Shown: piece by piece, positions 1-7,727 of the stretch
Layout of the letters: each line of letters starts with the position of its first letter
Position numbering within the stretch: the first letter of the stretch is position 1
Assembly (NCBI GenBank): GCA_022705125.1
Contig: JAKJFB010000024.1
Location: forward strand, 1 to 17,369
Direction: 5' to 3'
Source: Pseudomonadota bacterium
Lineage (GTDB): Bacteria; Pseudomonadota; Gammaproteobacteria; Pseudomonadales; UBA5518
Length of the DNA: 17,369 nucleotides
Position numbers and translations under genes: made by a program
The notes under the pieces: model-generated
Told to the model about the DNA's origin: nothing
Database searches by the model: none
The model's input: only the letters and a program-made list of their open reading frames with translations

Positions 1-556
1 GCTTCGCGCTGGCCGCGGCCATCGCGCTGCCGCTCGGGGTGTTCACGGGCGCCTTCCCCGCGCTGGGGGCGGTGTTCAGCCCGATGGTCGCCGCGTTCCG
101 TTACCTGCCGGCGCCGGCCTTCATCCCGCTGCTGCTGATGTGGCTGGGCACCGGCGACGAACAGAAGATCGCGCTGCTCGTGCTCGGCGTGGTCTGGTTC
201 CTGGTCACGCTGGTCTGTGACGTGGTCAGGCAGACACCCACGGACTTCATCGAGACCGCGCGCACGCTCGGCGCCTCGCGGCGCACCGTGCTGTGGACGG
301 TCGTCGTGCCCGCCTCGCTGCCCGGCATCGTCGACGCCTGCAGGCAGATGCTCGCCGCAGCTGGACCTACCTGGTGATCGCCGAGATCGTGGCCGCGACC
401 GATGGCATCGGCGCGATGATGATGCGCGCGCGCCGTTTCGTGCACGTCGACGAGATCATGGCCGGCATCCTGGTGATCGGCCTGCTCGGCCTGGCCTGCG
501 ACCTGCTTTTCCGCGGCCTGCACTGGCTGGCCTTCCCGTACCTGCGTCGTCGCTGA
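1..556 (+). pseudogene. NitT/TauT-type ABC transporter permease, 5' end outside window, apparent single-base frameshift
   Basis: Inner-membrane permease of an ABC importer (SsuC/TauC/NrtB-like). The sequence reads openly from base 3, with hydrophobic segments and the conserved loop that contacts the ATPase (FIETARTLGASRRTVLW, then LPGI), up to about base 361. There the frame runs into a stop at 375-377. The expected continuation (WTYLVIAEIVAATDGIGAMMM and a last hydrophobic helix) is found intact in the +2 frame from 362 to the TGA at 554-556. Joining the frames needs one extra base around 358-362, where the codons would read Ala-Ala-Trp. This is either a real loss-of-function mutation or a sequencing/assembly error. 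The site is not homopolymeric and shows no slippery heptamer, so programmed frameshifting is unlikely. The 3' end lies 31 bases before the binding-protein gene, consistent with one importer operon. The N-terminus is outside the window. Confidence 0.85.
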
Positions 557-587
557 CGCGTCTCAACCACCCCCGAGGAGTGCGTTC

Positions 588-1709
588 ATGTCCCGTCTAT
601 CCACCCTGCACAAGCTGCTGGTCCGCCCCCTGCTGGCGTTCGGCGTCACGGCACTGCTCGGCTGCGGCGCCAGCGAGCCGCCCGCTACCGCTGCGACCCC
701 CGCCGGCCCCGACGCGTCGCCCGCGGCGGCCGAGCCGGAGAAAGTCCGCGTCTCGCTGTTCTCCTGGCCGGGTTACGGCTTCTGGTTCATCGCGCAGCAG
801 AAGAACTTGGTGCCCGGCCTCGAGCTCGATATCCGCATCATCGAGGATCCCTACGAGAGCTTCGGCCAGATGAGCGCCGGCCAGCTCGACGTGACGTCCA
901 GCACCGTCGAATACGGTCCGATCGCCGTGGACAAGCAGGTGCCGGTCAAGCTCGTCACCTACACCAACCCGTCTTACGGCACCGACAAGATCATCGTGCG
1001 TCCGGAGATCACGGCGGCCGCCGACCTGGTCGGCAAGAAGATCGCGGTACTCGAGGGCGGGCTCACGCAGATATTCATGGGCATGTGGCTCGAGGAAAAC
1101 GGGGTAGGGATCGACCAGGTGGAGTTCGTCAACGTGATCATGGACGAGGCCGTCGGGGCCATGCTGGGCGGGGACGTGGCGGCCGGCGAATTCTGGGAGC
1201 CCTTCGGCGGCAAGGTGCTGGCGGGCATGCCCGGGGCGCGGGTGGTGGCGGACTCCAGCGAGGAGGCGCGCATCGCCAGCGCGCTGCTCGGTGACGGCAT
1301 GTACATGAGCACGGCCTTCCTCGAGCAGCGTCCGCGCGCAGCCGAGCTGGCGATGCAGGCCTATTTCGCCGCCGTGGACTGGTGGAAGGCGAACCCGGAG
1401 GAGGGCAATCGCATCATCGCCGATGCGATCCGCTTCAGCGTCGAGGACGTCGAGACGGTGATCGGCAAGGACGGGAACATGCTGAAGGGCGGCGTCTGGG
1501 TGTTCGATCGCAACGAAGCCGCCCGCTTCATGGGCCTGGTGCCCGGGGAGTTGCCGCTCGGCATGCGCAACGGCCAGATCGCCGATCACTGGAAGACCAC
1601 CAACGAGTGGTGGGTGCGCTTCGGCCAGGCCGGCGCGATGCACGACTGGCACGAGGGCGTGGCGCTGGCGCCGCTGGCCGCCGCCGCCGGCGCGGTCGAC
1701 ACGCCGTGA
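588..1709 (+). CDS. ABC transporter substrate-binding lipoprotein, NitT/TauT (NMT1/SsuA-like) type
   Basis: 373-residue solute-binding protein of the importer. The N-terminus has a basic start, a hydrophobic stretch and a lipobox LLGC with Cys26 as the probable lipidated residue. A low-complexity Ala/Pro linker follows before the binding domain begins (KVRVSLFSWPGYGFWFIAQQ). That opening, and the later pattern of open and closed lobes, are typical of the nitrate/taurine/aromatic-sulfonate binding-protein superfamily. The ATG at 588 is preceded by GAGGAG at 575-580 with good spacing. The stop overlaps the GTG start of the ATPase gene. The ligand cannot be read from the sequence. Its position next to an aromatic-degradation operon makes an aromatic acid or sulfonate a reasonable guess, but this is inference only. 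Confidence 0.88.
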   Translation: MSRLSTLHKLLVRPLLAFGVTALLGCGASEPPATAATPAGPDASPAAAEPEKVRVSLFSWPGYGFWFIAQQKNLVPGLELDIRIIEDPYESFGQMSAGQLDVTSSTVEYGPIAVDKQVPVKLVTYTNPSYGTDKIIVRPEITAAADLVGKKIAVLEGGLTQIFMGMWLEENGVGIDQVEFVNVIMDEAVGAMLGGDVAAGEFWEPFGGKVLAGMPGARVVADSSEEARIASALLGDGMYMSTAFLEQRPRAAELAMQAYFAAVDWWKANPEEGNRIIADAIRFSVEDVETVIGKDGNMLKGGVWVFDRNEAARFMGLVPGELPLGMRNGQIADHWKTTNEWWVRFGQAGAMHDWHEGVALAPLAAAAGAVDTP

Positions 1710-2509
1710 ACGCGGTGGCCGGGCCGCTGCCCGCGGCAGCTCTCAGCGTCGAGGGGCTGGGCAAGCACTTCCCTGCCCGCTCCGCGACCGTGGTGGCCGT
1801 CGAGGACGTCAGTTTCACGGTACTTCCGCGCCAGGTTTGCGTGCTGCTCGGGCCCTCGGGCTGTGGCAAGTCGACGGTGCTGCGCATGATCGCGGGACTG
1901 GAGACGCCGAGCGCCGGGCGCATCACGCTCTCGGGGCGCCCGGTGTGCGGGCCGGGCCGCGAGCGCGGCATGGTGTTCCAGGGCTACACCTCCTTCCCGT
2001 GGCTGAACGTGCGCGACAACGTGGCCTACGGGCTGCGTATCAATGGCGACGTCGAGGCGCTGGCCGAGGGCACCGTCGCGCACTTCCTCGAGCGCGTCGG
2101 TCTGGCCGCGTTCGCCGGCGCCTGGCCGCACCAGTTGTCGGGCGGCATGCGCCAGCGCGTGGCACTGGCGCGCGCACTGGCGATCTCGCCGGAGTTGCTG
2201 CTGATGGACGAGCCCTTCGGTGCGCTCGACGCCGAGACGCGCTGGCAGATGCAGGAGCTGCTGCTGGAGGTCATCCGCAAGGAGTACATGACGGTGGTCA
2301 TGGTCACCCACGACGTCGAGGAGGCGCTGCTGCTGGGCGACCAGGTGGTTTTCCTGTCGCGCCACCCCGGGCGTGTACGCGCAATCCTGCGCCCGCCGTT
2401 CAAGGCCGACGCCGCGATCGACACGCGCGAGGCCCTGCGCGCGCATCCCGCCTATGGCGCGATGGAGCGCGAGATCCTGCAGATGATGCGCGACGAGGGC
2501 CAGGCATGA
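1706..2509 (+). CDS. ABC transporter ATP-binding protein, NitT/TauT (SsuB/TauB-like) type
   Basis: 267-residue ATPase that powers the importer from the cytoplasmic face. Motifs in order: Walker A GPSGCGKST at residues 49-57; Q-loop in VFQGYTSFPW; signature LSGGMRQ at 144-150; Walker B LLLMDEP with Asp168 and catalytic Glu169; D-loop GALD; switch His202 in VTHDVEEA. Length is normal for the family. The open frame extends upstream through the binding-protein gene, but the GTG at 1706, which overlaps that gene's TGA (GTGA), gives the right N-terminus and implies translational coupling. It closes the permease, binding protein, ATPase operon. After it comes a 216-base gap holding the promoter of the catabolic operon. 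Confidence 0.9.
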   Translation: MNAVAGPLPAAALSVEGLGKHFPARSATVVAVEDVSFTVLPRQVCVLLGPSGCGKSTVLRMIAGLETPSAGRITLSGRPVCGPGRERGMVFQGYTSFPWLNVRDNVAYGLRINGDVEALAEGTVAHFLERVGLAAFAGAWPHQLSGGMRQRVALARALAISPELLLMDEPFGALDAETRWQMQELLLEVIRKEYMTVVMVTHDVEEALLLGDQVVFLSRHPGRVRAILRPPFKADAAIDTREALRAHPAYGAMEREILQMMRDEGQA

Positions 2510-2539
2510 GCCCTGGCGCGCGGTGCGCCGGGCGTGTGC

Positions 2540-2598
2540 CCGATTACTCGGATTTGCGTAAAAATCGGCGGAGAAAAATACGAATAGTACGGATATTC
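2540..2598. promoter_or_regulatory. AT-rich regulatory island with short inverted repeats
   Basis: The gap from 2510 to 2725 contains a stretch (about 2541-2656) far richer in A and T than everything around it. Besides the promoter described separately, it has imperfect dyads: CCGATT at 2540-2545 facing AATCGG at 2563-2568; GATTT at 2551-2555 facing AAATC at 2562-2566; and GAATA at 2582-2586 facing TATTC at 2594-2598 across 7 bases. The last is centred about 73 bases before the predicted transcription start, a usual distance for an activator site. A LuxR-type activator encoded in this window is the natural candidate binder. The base composition and dyads are seen; the binding role is inferred. 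Confidence 0.4.
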
Positions 2599-2622
2599 TG
2601 CCCCGTGGCACCGCAAACAAAA

Positions 2623-2641
2623 GAATTTTGCAAGAAAATTC
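2623..2641. promoter_or_regulatory. Candidate operator: perfect 7-bp inverted repeat
   Basis: GAATTTT at 2623-2629 and AAAATTC at 2635-2641 form a perfect dyad separated by GCAAG. It sits directly over the putative -35 hexamer (2628-2633) of the promoter for the hydrolase operon. A protein bound here would compete with RNA polymerase, so a repressor site is the simplest reading. The dyad is directly visible; its function is inferred. Confidence 0.45.
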
Positions 2642-2656
2642 GATTGTTCGTAGAAT
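2628..2656 (+). promoter_or_regulatory. Sigma70-like promoter of the meta-cleavage operon
   Basis: TTGCAA at 2628-2633 (four of six consensus bases), a 17-base spacer, then TAGAAT at 2651-2656 (five of six). The start of transcription would fall near 2663, leaving a leader of about 60 bases before the ATG at 2726. The location in an AT-rich gap just upstream of a multi-gene operon supports it. Confidence 0.55.
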
Positions 2657-2725
2657 GCCCGGCGACGCGTCGGAGTGGCTTCGAGCCGGCTCCGCCGTAC
2701 CAGCAGACCTGATGGGGAGGCTCCC

Positions 2726-3550
2726 ATGTCCGTACTGCCGCAGGGCAAATATGCCCAGTGCGCCAATGGCTATCGCATGCACTACCTCGACGTGGGCGCG
2801 GGCCCGGTGGTGGTGTTCCTGCACGGCAGCGGCCCGGGCGCCAGCGGCCACAGCAACTTCAAGGGCAACTACCCCTGGCTGGTCGAGCGCGGTTACCGCT
2901 GCATCGTGCCCGACCACATCGGCTATGGCTTTTCGGACAAGCCGGCCGACGTCGAGTACCCGCTGTCGTTCTTCACCGAGTGCATCCGCCAGACGCTGGA
3001 TGCGGCCGGTGTCACGAAATGCTCGCTGGTCGGCAACTCGCTCGGTGGCGCCATCGCGCTGCAGTTTGCGCTCGACTACCCGCAGATGACCGAGAAGCTG
3101 GTGCTGATGGCGCCGGGCGGCCTGAACGCCAAGGAAGAGTATTTCCAGATGCCCGGCATGCAGAAGATGGGGCAGGTGTTCTCCTCGGGCCAGGCCGTGA
3201 CGCCGCAGGTCATGAAGGATTTGTTCGCCAGTTCGCTGATGCACGATCCGCGTCACGCCACCGACGCGCTGATCGCCGAGCGCATGGAGATCATGCAGAA
3301 GATGAACTCCCAGGTCATGGCGACCATGAAGGTGCCGGAGCTGACGGAGCGCCTGCAGGAAATCAAGGCGCCGGTGCTCGGCTTCTGGGGCCTGAACGAG
3401 CGCATGATGCCCGAGTCCGGCATCATGAAGCTCGCGAAGAACACGCCCGACATCCGCCTCGTGCTGGTGTCGAACTGCGGCCACTGGGTGATGGTGGAGC
3501 ACCAGGACATGTTCAACCGCATGACGCACGATTTTCTGGCGCACGGCTGA
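2726..3550 (+). CDS. Alpha/beta-hydrolase, meta-cleavage product (C-C bond) hydrolase
   Basis: 274-residue enzyme of the BphD/DmpD/HsaD type. It would hydrolyse the ring-fission product of an extradiol dioxygenase to a carboxylic acid and 2-hydroxypenta-2,4-dienoate. Visible: oxyanion-hole motif HGSGPGA at 33-39; nucleophile elbow GNSLGG with Ser105; FALDYP and MAPGGL segments typical of this group; His253 in NCGHWVMVEH. At the usual acid position (GRxDRxxP in relatives) the sequence is GLNERMMP, so Glu225 stands where Asp is expected. The ATG at 2726 is chosen because GGGGAGG at 2714-2720 lies five bases before it; the frame is open further upstream. It is the first gene of an operon with the hydratase, dehydrogenase and aldolase, and the promoter lies directly upstream. 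The precise substrate (biphenyl-, PAH- or steroid-derived) cannot be decided. Confidence 0.85.
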   Translation: MSVLPQGKYAQCANGYRMHYLDVGAGPVVVFLHGSGPGASGHSNFKGNYPWLVERGYRCIVPDHIGYGFSDKPADVEYPLSFFTECIRQTLDAAGVTKCSLVGNSLGGAIALQFALDYPQMTEKLVLMAPGGLNAKEEYFQMPGMQKMGQVFSSGQAVTPQVMKDLFASSLMHDPRHATDALIAERMEIMQKMNSQVMATMKVPELTERLQEIKAPVLGFWGLNERMMPESGIMKLAKNTPDIRLVLVSNCGHWVMVEHQDMFNRMTHDFLAHG

Positions 3551-3581
3551 GCCGCGCGCGCCAACGCAGGACCCCGACTCC

Positions 3582-4367
3582 ATGGACAAGGCAACGATAG
3601 AACGCCTCGGCGACGAACTCTATGCGGCGCTGCGCGCGCAGACGGTGCTGGCGCCGCTGACCGAGCGCGAGCCGGCGATCACGATCGACGACGCGTACTA
3701 CATTTCGCTGCGCTTCCTCGAGCGCCGTCTCGCCGACGGAGAAAAGGTCGTCGGCAAGAAGATCGGCGTGACCTCCAAGCCGGTGCAGGACATGCTCGAC
3801 GTGCGCCAGCCCGATTTCGGTTTTCTCACCGACCGCATGCATTACCCGAACGGCGCGTCCATCCCGGTCGCGGGCAACCTGATCGCGCCGCGCGCGGAGG
3901 CCGAGATCGCCTTTCGCCTGAAGAGCGACCTGGTCGGCCCGGACATCACCGAGGCCGACGTGCTCGCGGCGACCGCGTGCATCATGCCGTGCTTCGAGAT
4001 CGTGGATTCGCGTATCCGCGACTGGAAGATCCGCATCCAGGACACCGTGGCCGACAACGCCTCCTGCGGCGTGTTCGTGCTGGGCGAGGCCGAGGTCGAT
4101 CCGCGCCTGCACGACCTGCCGAACCTGAAGGTCAAGGTGTTCAAGAACGGCAAGCCGTTGTCCGAGGGGCTGGGCTCCGCGGTGCAGGGCAACCCGCTGA
4201 CGGCGGTGGCGTGGCTCGCCAACACGCTGGGGCGCTACGACATCCCGTTCAAGGCAGGCGACATCATCCTCTCGGGTTCCGTGGTGCCGCTGGAGCCCGT
4301 GGGCCCCGGCGACGAGATGCGTTGCGAAGTGGAAGGCATCGGTTCGGCCAGCTGCCGCTTCGTGTGA
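3582..4367 (+). CDS. 2-hydroxypenta-2,4-dienoate (2-keto-4-pentenoate) hydratase family protein
   Basis: 261-residue member of the hydratase/decarboxylase family (MhpD, DmpE, DmpH, TesE), cytosolic and metal-dependent. It would add water to 2-hydroxypenta-2,4-dienoate or a substituted analogue to give 4-hydroxy-2-oxovalerate. The conserved core is present: GKKIGVTSKPVQ with Lys60; AEAEIAF with metal ligands Glu106 and Glu108; third acidic residue Glu139 in CFEIVDSR; C-terminal GDIILSGS. Length is normal. The family also holds 4-oxalocrotonate decarboxylases, but adjacency to a C-C hydrolase rather than a semialdehyde dehydrogenase and tautomerase favours the hydratase. The start is the ATG at 3582, with a modest AGGA at 3568-3571. 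It lies 31 bases after the hydrolase, clearly the same operon. Confidence 0.88.
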   Translation: MDKATIERLGDELYAALRAQTVLAPLTEREPAITIDDAYYISLRFLERRLADGEKVVGKKIGVTSKPVQDMLDVRQPDFGFLTDRMHYPNGASIPVAGNLIAPRAEAEIAFRLKSDLVGPDITEADVLAATACIMPCFEIVDSRIRDWKIRIQDTVADNASCGVFVLGEAEVDPRLHDLPNLKVKVFKNGKPLSEGLGSAVQGNPLTAVAWLANTLGRYDIPFKAGDIILSGSVVPLEPVGPGDEMRCEVEGIGSASCRFV

Positions 4368-4374
4368 TTGTGCC

Positions 4375-4396
4375 GTAGGTCCGGCTTCAGCCGGAC
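4375..4396 (+). repeat. REP-like element (GTAG plus 7-bp hairpin with TTCA loop)
   Basis: GTAG at 4375-4378 is followed by a perfect stem GTCCGGC (4379-4385), loop TTCA and GCCGGAC (4390-4396). It starts seven bases after the hydratase stop and ends before the ribosome site of the next gene. A short palindrome headed by GTAG is the known architecture of REP elements described in Stenotrophomonas and other gammaproteobacteria. It is not followed by a T-run, so it is not a classical terminator, though it could stabilise or attenuate the mRNA. Confidence 0.6.
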
Positions 4397-4417
4397 AATT
4401 TGAATATCGAGGAATAC

Positions 4418-5332
4418 ATGGGTAACAAGATCAAGGCAGCCATCATCGGCCCCGGCAACATCGGTACCGACCTGCTGATGAAGGCGAAGCGCTCGACGCT
4501 GATCGAGCCGGTGTGGATGGTGGGCGTGGAACCCCAGTCGCCGGGCCTGGCGCGCGCGAAGGAGATGGGCCTCAAGACCACCTCCGACGGCGTCGACGGC
4601 ATGCTGGCGACGATGCGCGCCGACGGCGTGCAGATCTGCTTCGACGCGACCTCCGCGTACGCGCACAAGGACAACTCGGCCAAGGTGAATTCGCAGGGCG
4701 CGCTGATGATCGACCTGACGCCGGCGGCCATCGGTCCGTACTGCGTGCCGCCCGTGAACCTGAAGGATCACGTCGGCAAGCGCGAGATGAACGTGAACAT
4801 GGTGACCTGCGGCGGGCAGGCGACGATTCCGATGGTGGCGGCCGTCTCGCGCGTGCAGAAGGTCGCCTACGGCGAGATCGTCGCGACGGTGGCTTCCAAG
4901 TCCGTGGGTCCCGGCACGCGCAAGAACATCGACGAGTTCACGCGCACCACCGCGGGCGCGGTCGAGAAGATCGGCGGCGCCGCCGAGGGCAAGGCGATCA
5001 TCGTGATCAACCCGGCCGAGCCGCCGCTGATCATGCGCGACACCATCCACTGCCTGCTCGAGGACGAGCCGGACGAGGCGGCGATCACGCGCTCCATCCA
5101 CGAGATGGTCGCGGAAGTGCAGAAATACGTGCCCGGCTACACGCTGAAGAACGGTCCGGTCTTCGACGGCAAGCGCGTTTCGGTATGGATGGAAGTCGCG
5201 GGTCTCGGTGACTTCCTGCCGAAGTACGCCGGCAACCTGGACATCATGACCGCCGCGGCGCTGCGCACCGCCGAGATGTTCGCGCAGGAAATCCTGGACG
5301 GGCAGCTGGTGCTGGAGCCGGTGGCCGGTTGA
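4418..5332 (+). CDS. Acetaldehyde dehydrogenase, acylating (DmpF/MhpF/TesF family)
   Basis: 304-residue NAD-dependent enzyme that converts acetaldehyde and CoA to acetyl-CoA. Nucleotide-binding motif [10 protein letters not shown] begins near residue 10. The catalytic cysteine is Cys131 in [12 protein letters not shown], the hallmark of this family. Other conserved blocks are GARATIDLTPAA-like (here [14 protein letters not shown]) and [13 protein letters not shown]. Length is normal. The ATG at 4418 is chosen over a TTG at 4400 because GAGGA at 4409-4413 precedes it; the TTG lies almost in the hairpin. In relatives this enzyme forms a complex with the aldolase encoded next and receives acetaldehyde through a channel. 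Unlike many related operons, the two genes here are separated by 114 bases of repeat-like DNA. Confidence 0.93.
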   Translation: MGNKIKAAIIGPGNIGTDLLMKAKRSTLIEPVWMVGVEPQSPGLARAKEMGLKTTSDGVDGMLATMRADGVQICFDATSAYAHKDNSAKVNSQGALMIDLTPAAIGPYCVPPVNLKDHVGKREMNVNMVTCGGQATIPMVAAVSRVQKVAYGEIVATVASKSVGPGTRKNIDEFTRTTAGAVEKIGGAAEGKAIIVINPAEPPLIMRDTIHCLLEDEPDEAAITRSIHEMVAEVQKYVPGYTLKNGPVFDGKRVSVWMEVAGLGDFLPKYAGNLDIMTAAALRTAEMFAQEILDGQLVLEPVAG

Positions 5333-5345
5333 AACGGATGCAAAT

Positions 5346-5430
5346 GCGGGTCGGCATTCATGCCGACGAGAGAATTTGTCTTGGCGGGTTCGGCGTAGCC
5401 GAAGCCTTGTCGGGCTGAAGCCCGACCCAC
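5346..5430. repeat. Cluster of REP-like hairpins, inverted pair (BIME-like)
   Basis: Three palindromes fill the gap between the dehydrogenase and aldolase genes. First: GCGG then GTCGGCA (5350-5356), loop TTCA, TGCCGAC (5361-5367). Second: TTCGGC (5389-5394), loop GTA, GCCGAA (5398-5403). Third, in the opposite orientation: GTCGGGC (5409-5415), loop TGAA, GCCCGAC (5420-5426), then CCAC. Read on the minus strand, the third is GTGG plus a 7-bp stem with loop TTCA, the same design as the first and as the element at 4375-4396. Two inverted REP units around a middle segment is the BIME layout. No transposase is in the window, so any RAYT partner must be elsewhere. Confidence 0.6.
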
Positions 5431-5446
5431 AGAGGAGAACCGAGGA

Positions 5447-6469
5447 ATGGATCTGAAGGGCAGGAAGGTAACGCTGCACGATATGTGCCTGCGCGACGGC
5501 ATGCACGCCAAGCAGCACCAGATTTCGCTGGACGAGATGCGCGCGGTCGCGCGCGGTCTGGACGAGGCGGGCATGCCGCTGATCGAGGTCACGCACGGCG
5601 ATGGTCTCGGCGGACGCTCGATCAACTACGGTTTCCCGTGCAACACCGACGAGGAATACCTCAAGGCGGTGGTGGGCGTGGTGAAGCGCGCGAAGGTCTC
5701 GGCGCTGCTGCTGCCGGGCATCGGCACGGTGGATCACCTGAAGATGGCGCGCGACTGCGGCATCGGCACGATCCGCGTGGCCACGCACTGTACCGAGGCC
5801 GACGTCTCCGAGCAGCACATCGGCATGGGCCGCGAGATGGGGCTCGACACCGTGGGCTTCCTGATGATGGCGCACATGATCGGACCGGAAGAAGTGGTGG
5901 CGCAGGCCAAGCTCATGGAGAGCTACGGTGCGAACTGCATCTACTGCACCGACTCTGCCGGCTACATGCTGCCCGACGACGTGACCGCGCGCATCGCGCT
6001 GCTGCGCCGCGAGCTGAAGCCCGAAACCGAGCTCGGCTTCCACGGTCACCACAACATGGCGATGGGCATCGCGAACTCGCTGGCCGCGATCGAGGCCGGT
6101 GCCAACCGCATCGACGGCTCGGTGGCGGGCCTTGGCGCCGGCGCCGGCAACACGCCGCTGGAAGTGTTCGTCGCGGTGATCGACCGCATGGGCGTCGATC
6201 ACGGCATCGACCTGTACAAGATCATGGACGTGGCCGAAGACCTCGTCGTGCCGATGATGGACCAGGTGATCCGCATCGACCGCGACTCGCTGATCCTCGG
6301 CTACGCGGGCGTCTACTCCTCGTTCCTGCTGTTCGCGCAGCGCGCGGCGAAGAAATACGGTGTCAGCTCGCGCGACATCCTGGTCGAGCTCGGGCGGCGC
6401 AAGACCGTGGGCGGCCAGGAGGACATGATCGAGGACCTCGCGCTCGACATGTCGCGCGGTGTGGTCTGA
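5447..6469 (+). CDS. 4-hydroxy-2-oxovalerate aldolase (DmpG/MhpE/TesG family)
   Basis: 340-residue class II (divalent-metal) pyruvate aldolase that splits 4-hydroxy-2-oxovalerate into pyruvate and acetaldehyde. N-terminal HMGL-like TIM barrel: [11 protein letters not shown] with Arg16, Asp17 (metal ligand) and His20 (likely base); GFHGHHNM with metal ligands His199 and His201; glycine-rich [12 protein letters not shown]. The C-terminal DmpG-like helical region carries [16 protein letters not shown], which contacts the dehydrogenase partner in relatives. The ATG at 5447 has AGAGGAGA at 5431-5438 upstream. It is the last gene of the lower-pathway operon; a GC-rich hairpin at 6493-6521 follows. 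Confidence 0.93.
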   Translation: MDLKGRKVTLHDMCLRDGMHAKQHQISLDEMRAVARGLDEAGMPLIEVTHGDGLGGRSINYGFPCNTDEEYLKAVVGVVKRAKVSALLLPGIGTVDHLKMARDCGIGTIRVATHCTEADVSEQHIGMGREMGLDTVGFLMMAHMIGPEEVVAQAKLMESYGANCIYCTDSAGYMLPDDVTARIALLRRELKPETELGFHGHHNMAMGIANSLAAIEAGANRIDGSVAGLGAGAGNTPLEVFVAVIDRMGVDHGIDLYKIMDVAEDLVVPMMDQVIRIDRDSLILGYAGVYSSFLLFAQRAAKKYGVSSRDILVELGRRKTVGGQEDMIEDLALDMSRGVV

Positions 6470-6492
6470 CCCCCGTCCTCCCCGCCGCCGCC

Positions 6493-6521
6493 GGTCCGCC
6501 GCCAGGGCAGCGCGGCGGGCC
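6493..6521 (+). terminator. GC-rich hairpin after the aldolase gene (possible terminator or transcript end)
   Basis: GGTCCGCCGC (6493-6502) can pair with GCGGCGGGCC (6512-6521) over a nine-base loop, giving a 10-bp stem with one T-G wobble. It lies 24 bases after the aldolase stop and well before the regulator start at 6582. There is no T-run, so it is not a standard intrinsic terminator. A role in ending or protecting the operon transcript is only inferred. Confidence 0.3.
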
Positions 6522-6581
6522 GGCGGGTGCCGCGCGTGATGCGGCGTTGCGTGACGAACGCAAGTCGCGACGCGACGCATC

Positions 6582-7694
6582 ATGAAGCCCGATAGCGCGT
6601 TCAGCGACCTGGTCGGCCTGGTCTACCAGGGCCCGCTCGAGGAACGCCCGTGGGCGGGGTTCCTCGGCGCGCTGCGTCACGCCATGGGTGCGGTCGTGAC
6701 CACGCTGGTGTTGCGCCCCGCAGATACCGACGGCGCCGGGCTGATCCTCACCGAGGGCGGTTCCGGCGATGCCCTCGCGCTCTATCGCGAAGGCCTGTTC
6801 ATGGCCGACCCCTTCGTCGCCCTGCCGCCGGGCAAGGTGGTGGCGCTGCACGAGATCATCCCGCTCGCCGAGCTCGAGCAGACCGAGCTCTACAAGCTGT
6901 GCATGGCGCCGGGCGGCATGCACGACAGCCTCGGTGCCGATGTCGAGGTCGATGGCATCGTCGAGGCGCAACTGCGGGTCTCGCGCGCCAGGGGCGCGAG
7001 ATCCTTCGGCAAGCGCGAGACGCAGCTCTGCACGCTGCTGTTGCCGCACCTCGAGCGGGCCGTGCGCATCTACATGCGACTGCATCGCGTCGAGTCCGAG
7101 CGCGCGCTCTATGCCGGCGCGATCTCGCAACTCGCGGTGGGCACGGTGATCCTCGACGCCAGGGGCGCGGTGAGCGCCACGAACACCCTCGCCGACGGGA
7201 TCCTCGCCGCCCGCGACGGCCTGTGGGTGGCCGAGGGCGTGCTGCGCGTGCAGAACCCGCGCGAAGCGGCCGAACTCAGGCGCATCGTCGGCGAGCTCGC
7301 CGAGAGCCAGCGCGCGGGCCAGCCCGCACTGGCGCAGGCGCTGCGCATCTCGCGCCCGAGCGGGCGGGCCGACCTCGGCCTGGTGCTGCGTCCGCTGCCG
7401 GCGACGGACGAATCGCAGGGCGTACCCGGCATCGCGGTCTTCGTCAGCGATCCCGAGGAGCGCTCGGACGCGCCGGTACAGGTGCTGGTGAAGCTCTACG
7501 GTTTCACGCCGACCGAGGCGCTGGTCGCGATCCAGCTCGCCAACGGTCTGAACATCGATGATGCGGCCGCCGAGCTCGGCATGACGCGCAACACCGCGCG
7601 CGCGCACCTGCGCTCGGTGTTCAACAAGACCGGCATCAGCCGCCAGCCCGCGCTGGTGCGGCTGATCCTGAAGAGCGTGGCCTCGCTGGCCTGA
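6582..7694 (+). CDS. LuxR-type (HTH) transcriptional regulator, first of a homologous pair
   Basis: 370-residue DNA-binding protein. The C-terminal 69 residues form a LuxR/GerE helix-turn-helix (GFTPTEALVAIQLANG, then AAELGMTRNTARAHLRSVFNKTG at about 329-351). The N-terminal 300 residues are not an autoinducer-binding or receiver domain. Around 185-220 a PAS-like stretch appears (LAVGTVILDARGAVSATN). The whole protein lines up end to end with the minus-strand regulator at 13900-15072, including shared YQG.LE, DPF..LPP, IPLAEL, LLPHL.RA and the ending LVRLIL.SVA.LA. No Shine-Dalgarno site is evident before the ATG at 6582. Its place between the aldolase and SDR genes suggests local control of the catabolic cluster; the effector is unknown. 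Confidence 0.85.
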   Translation: MKPDSAFSDLVGLVYQGPLEERPWAGFLGALRHAMGAVVTTLVLRPADTDGAGLILTEGGSGDALALYREGLFMADPFVALPPGKVVALHEIIPLAELEQTELYKLCMAPGGMHDSLGADVEVDGIVEAQLRVSRARGARSFGKRETQLCTLLLPHLERAVRIYMRLHRVESERALYAGAISQLAVGTVILDARGAVSATNTLADGILAARDGLWVAEGVLRVQNPREAAELRRIVGELAESQRAGQPALAQALRISRPSGRADLGLVLRPLPATDESQGVPGIAVFVSDPEERSDAPVQVLVKLYGFTPTEALVAIQLANGLNIDDAAAELGMTRNTARAHLRSVFNKTGISRQPALVRLILKSVASLA

Positions 7695-7727
7695 GATTTC
7701 CCCGACACAACAACAGAGGAAACCGAG

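Noticed and set aside
355..377. Programmed ribosomal frameshift in the permease gene
   Set aside because: No slippery heptamer or downstream stimulatory structure is visible, and permeases of this family are not known to use frameshifting; mutation or sequence error is simpler.
2628..3089. Alternative frame covering the operator and the start of the hydrolase
   Set aside because: It overlaps the hydrolase in a different frame, begins inside the promoter and has no recognisable domain.
1586..3589. 667-codon minus-strand frame spanning the ATPase, the promoter gap and the hydrolase
   Set aside because: It crosses the AT-rich promoter region and is antisense to two certain genes; its composition (His, Arg and Ala rich) is that of a shadow.
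4379..4405. Hairpin after the hydratase as an intrinsic terminator
   Set aside because: The following bases (AATTTG) are not a T-run, the operon continues 21 bases later, and the GTAG-headed hairpin recurs at 5346-5430, which fits a REP-like repeat better.
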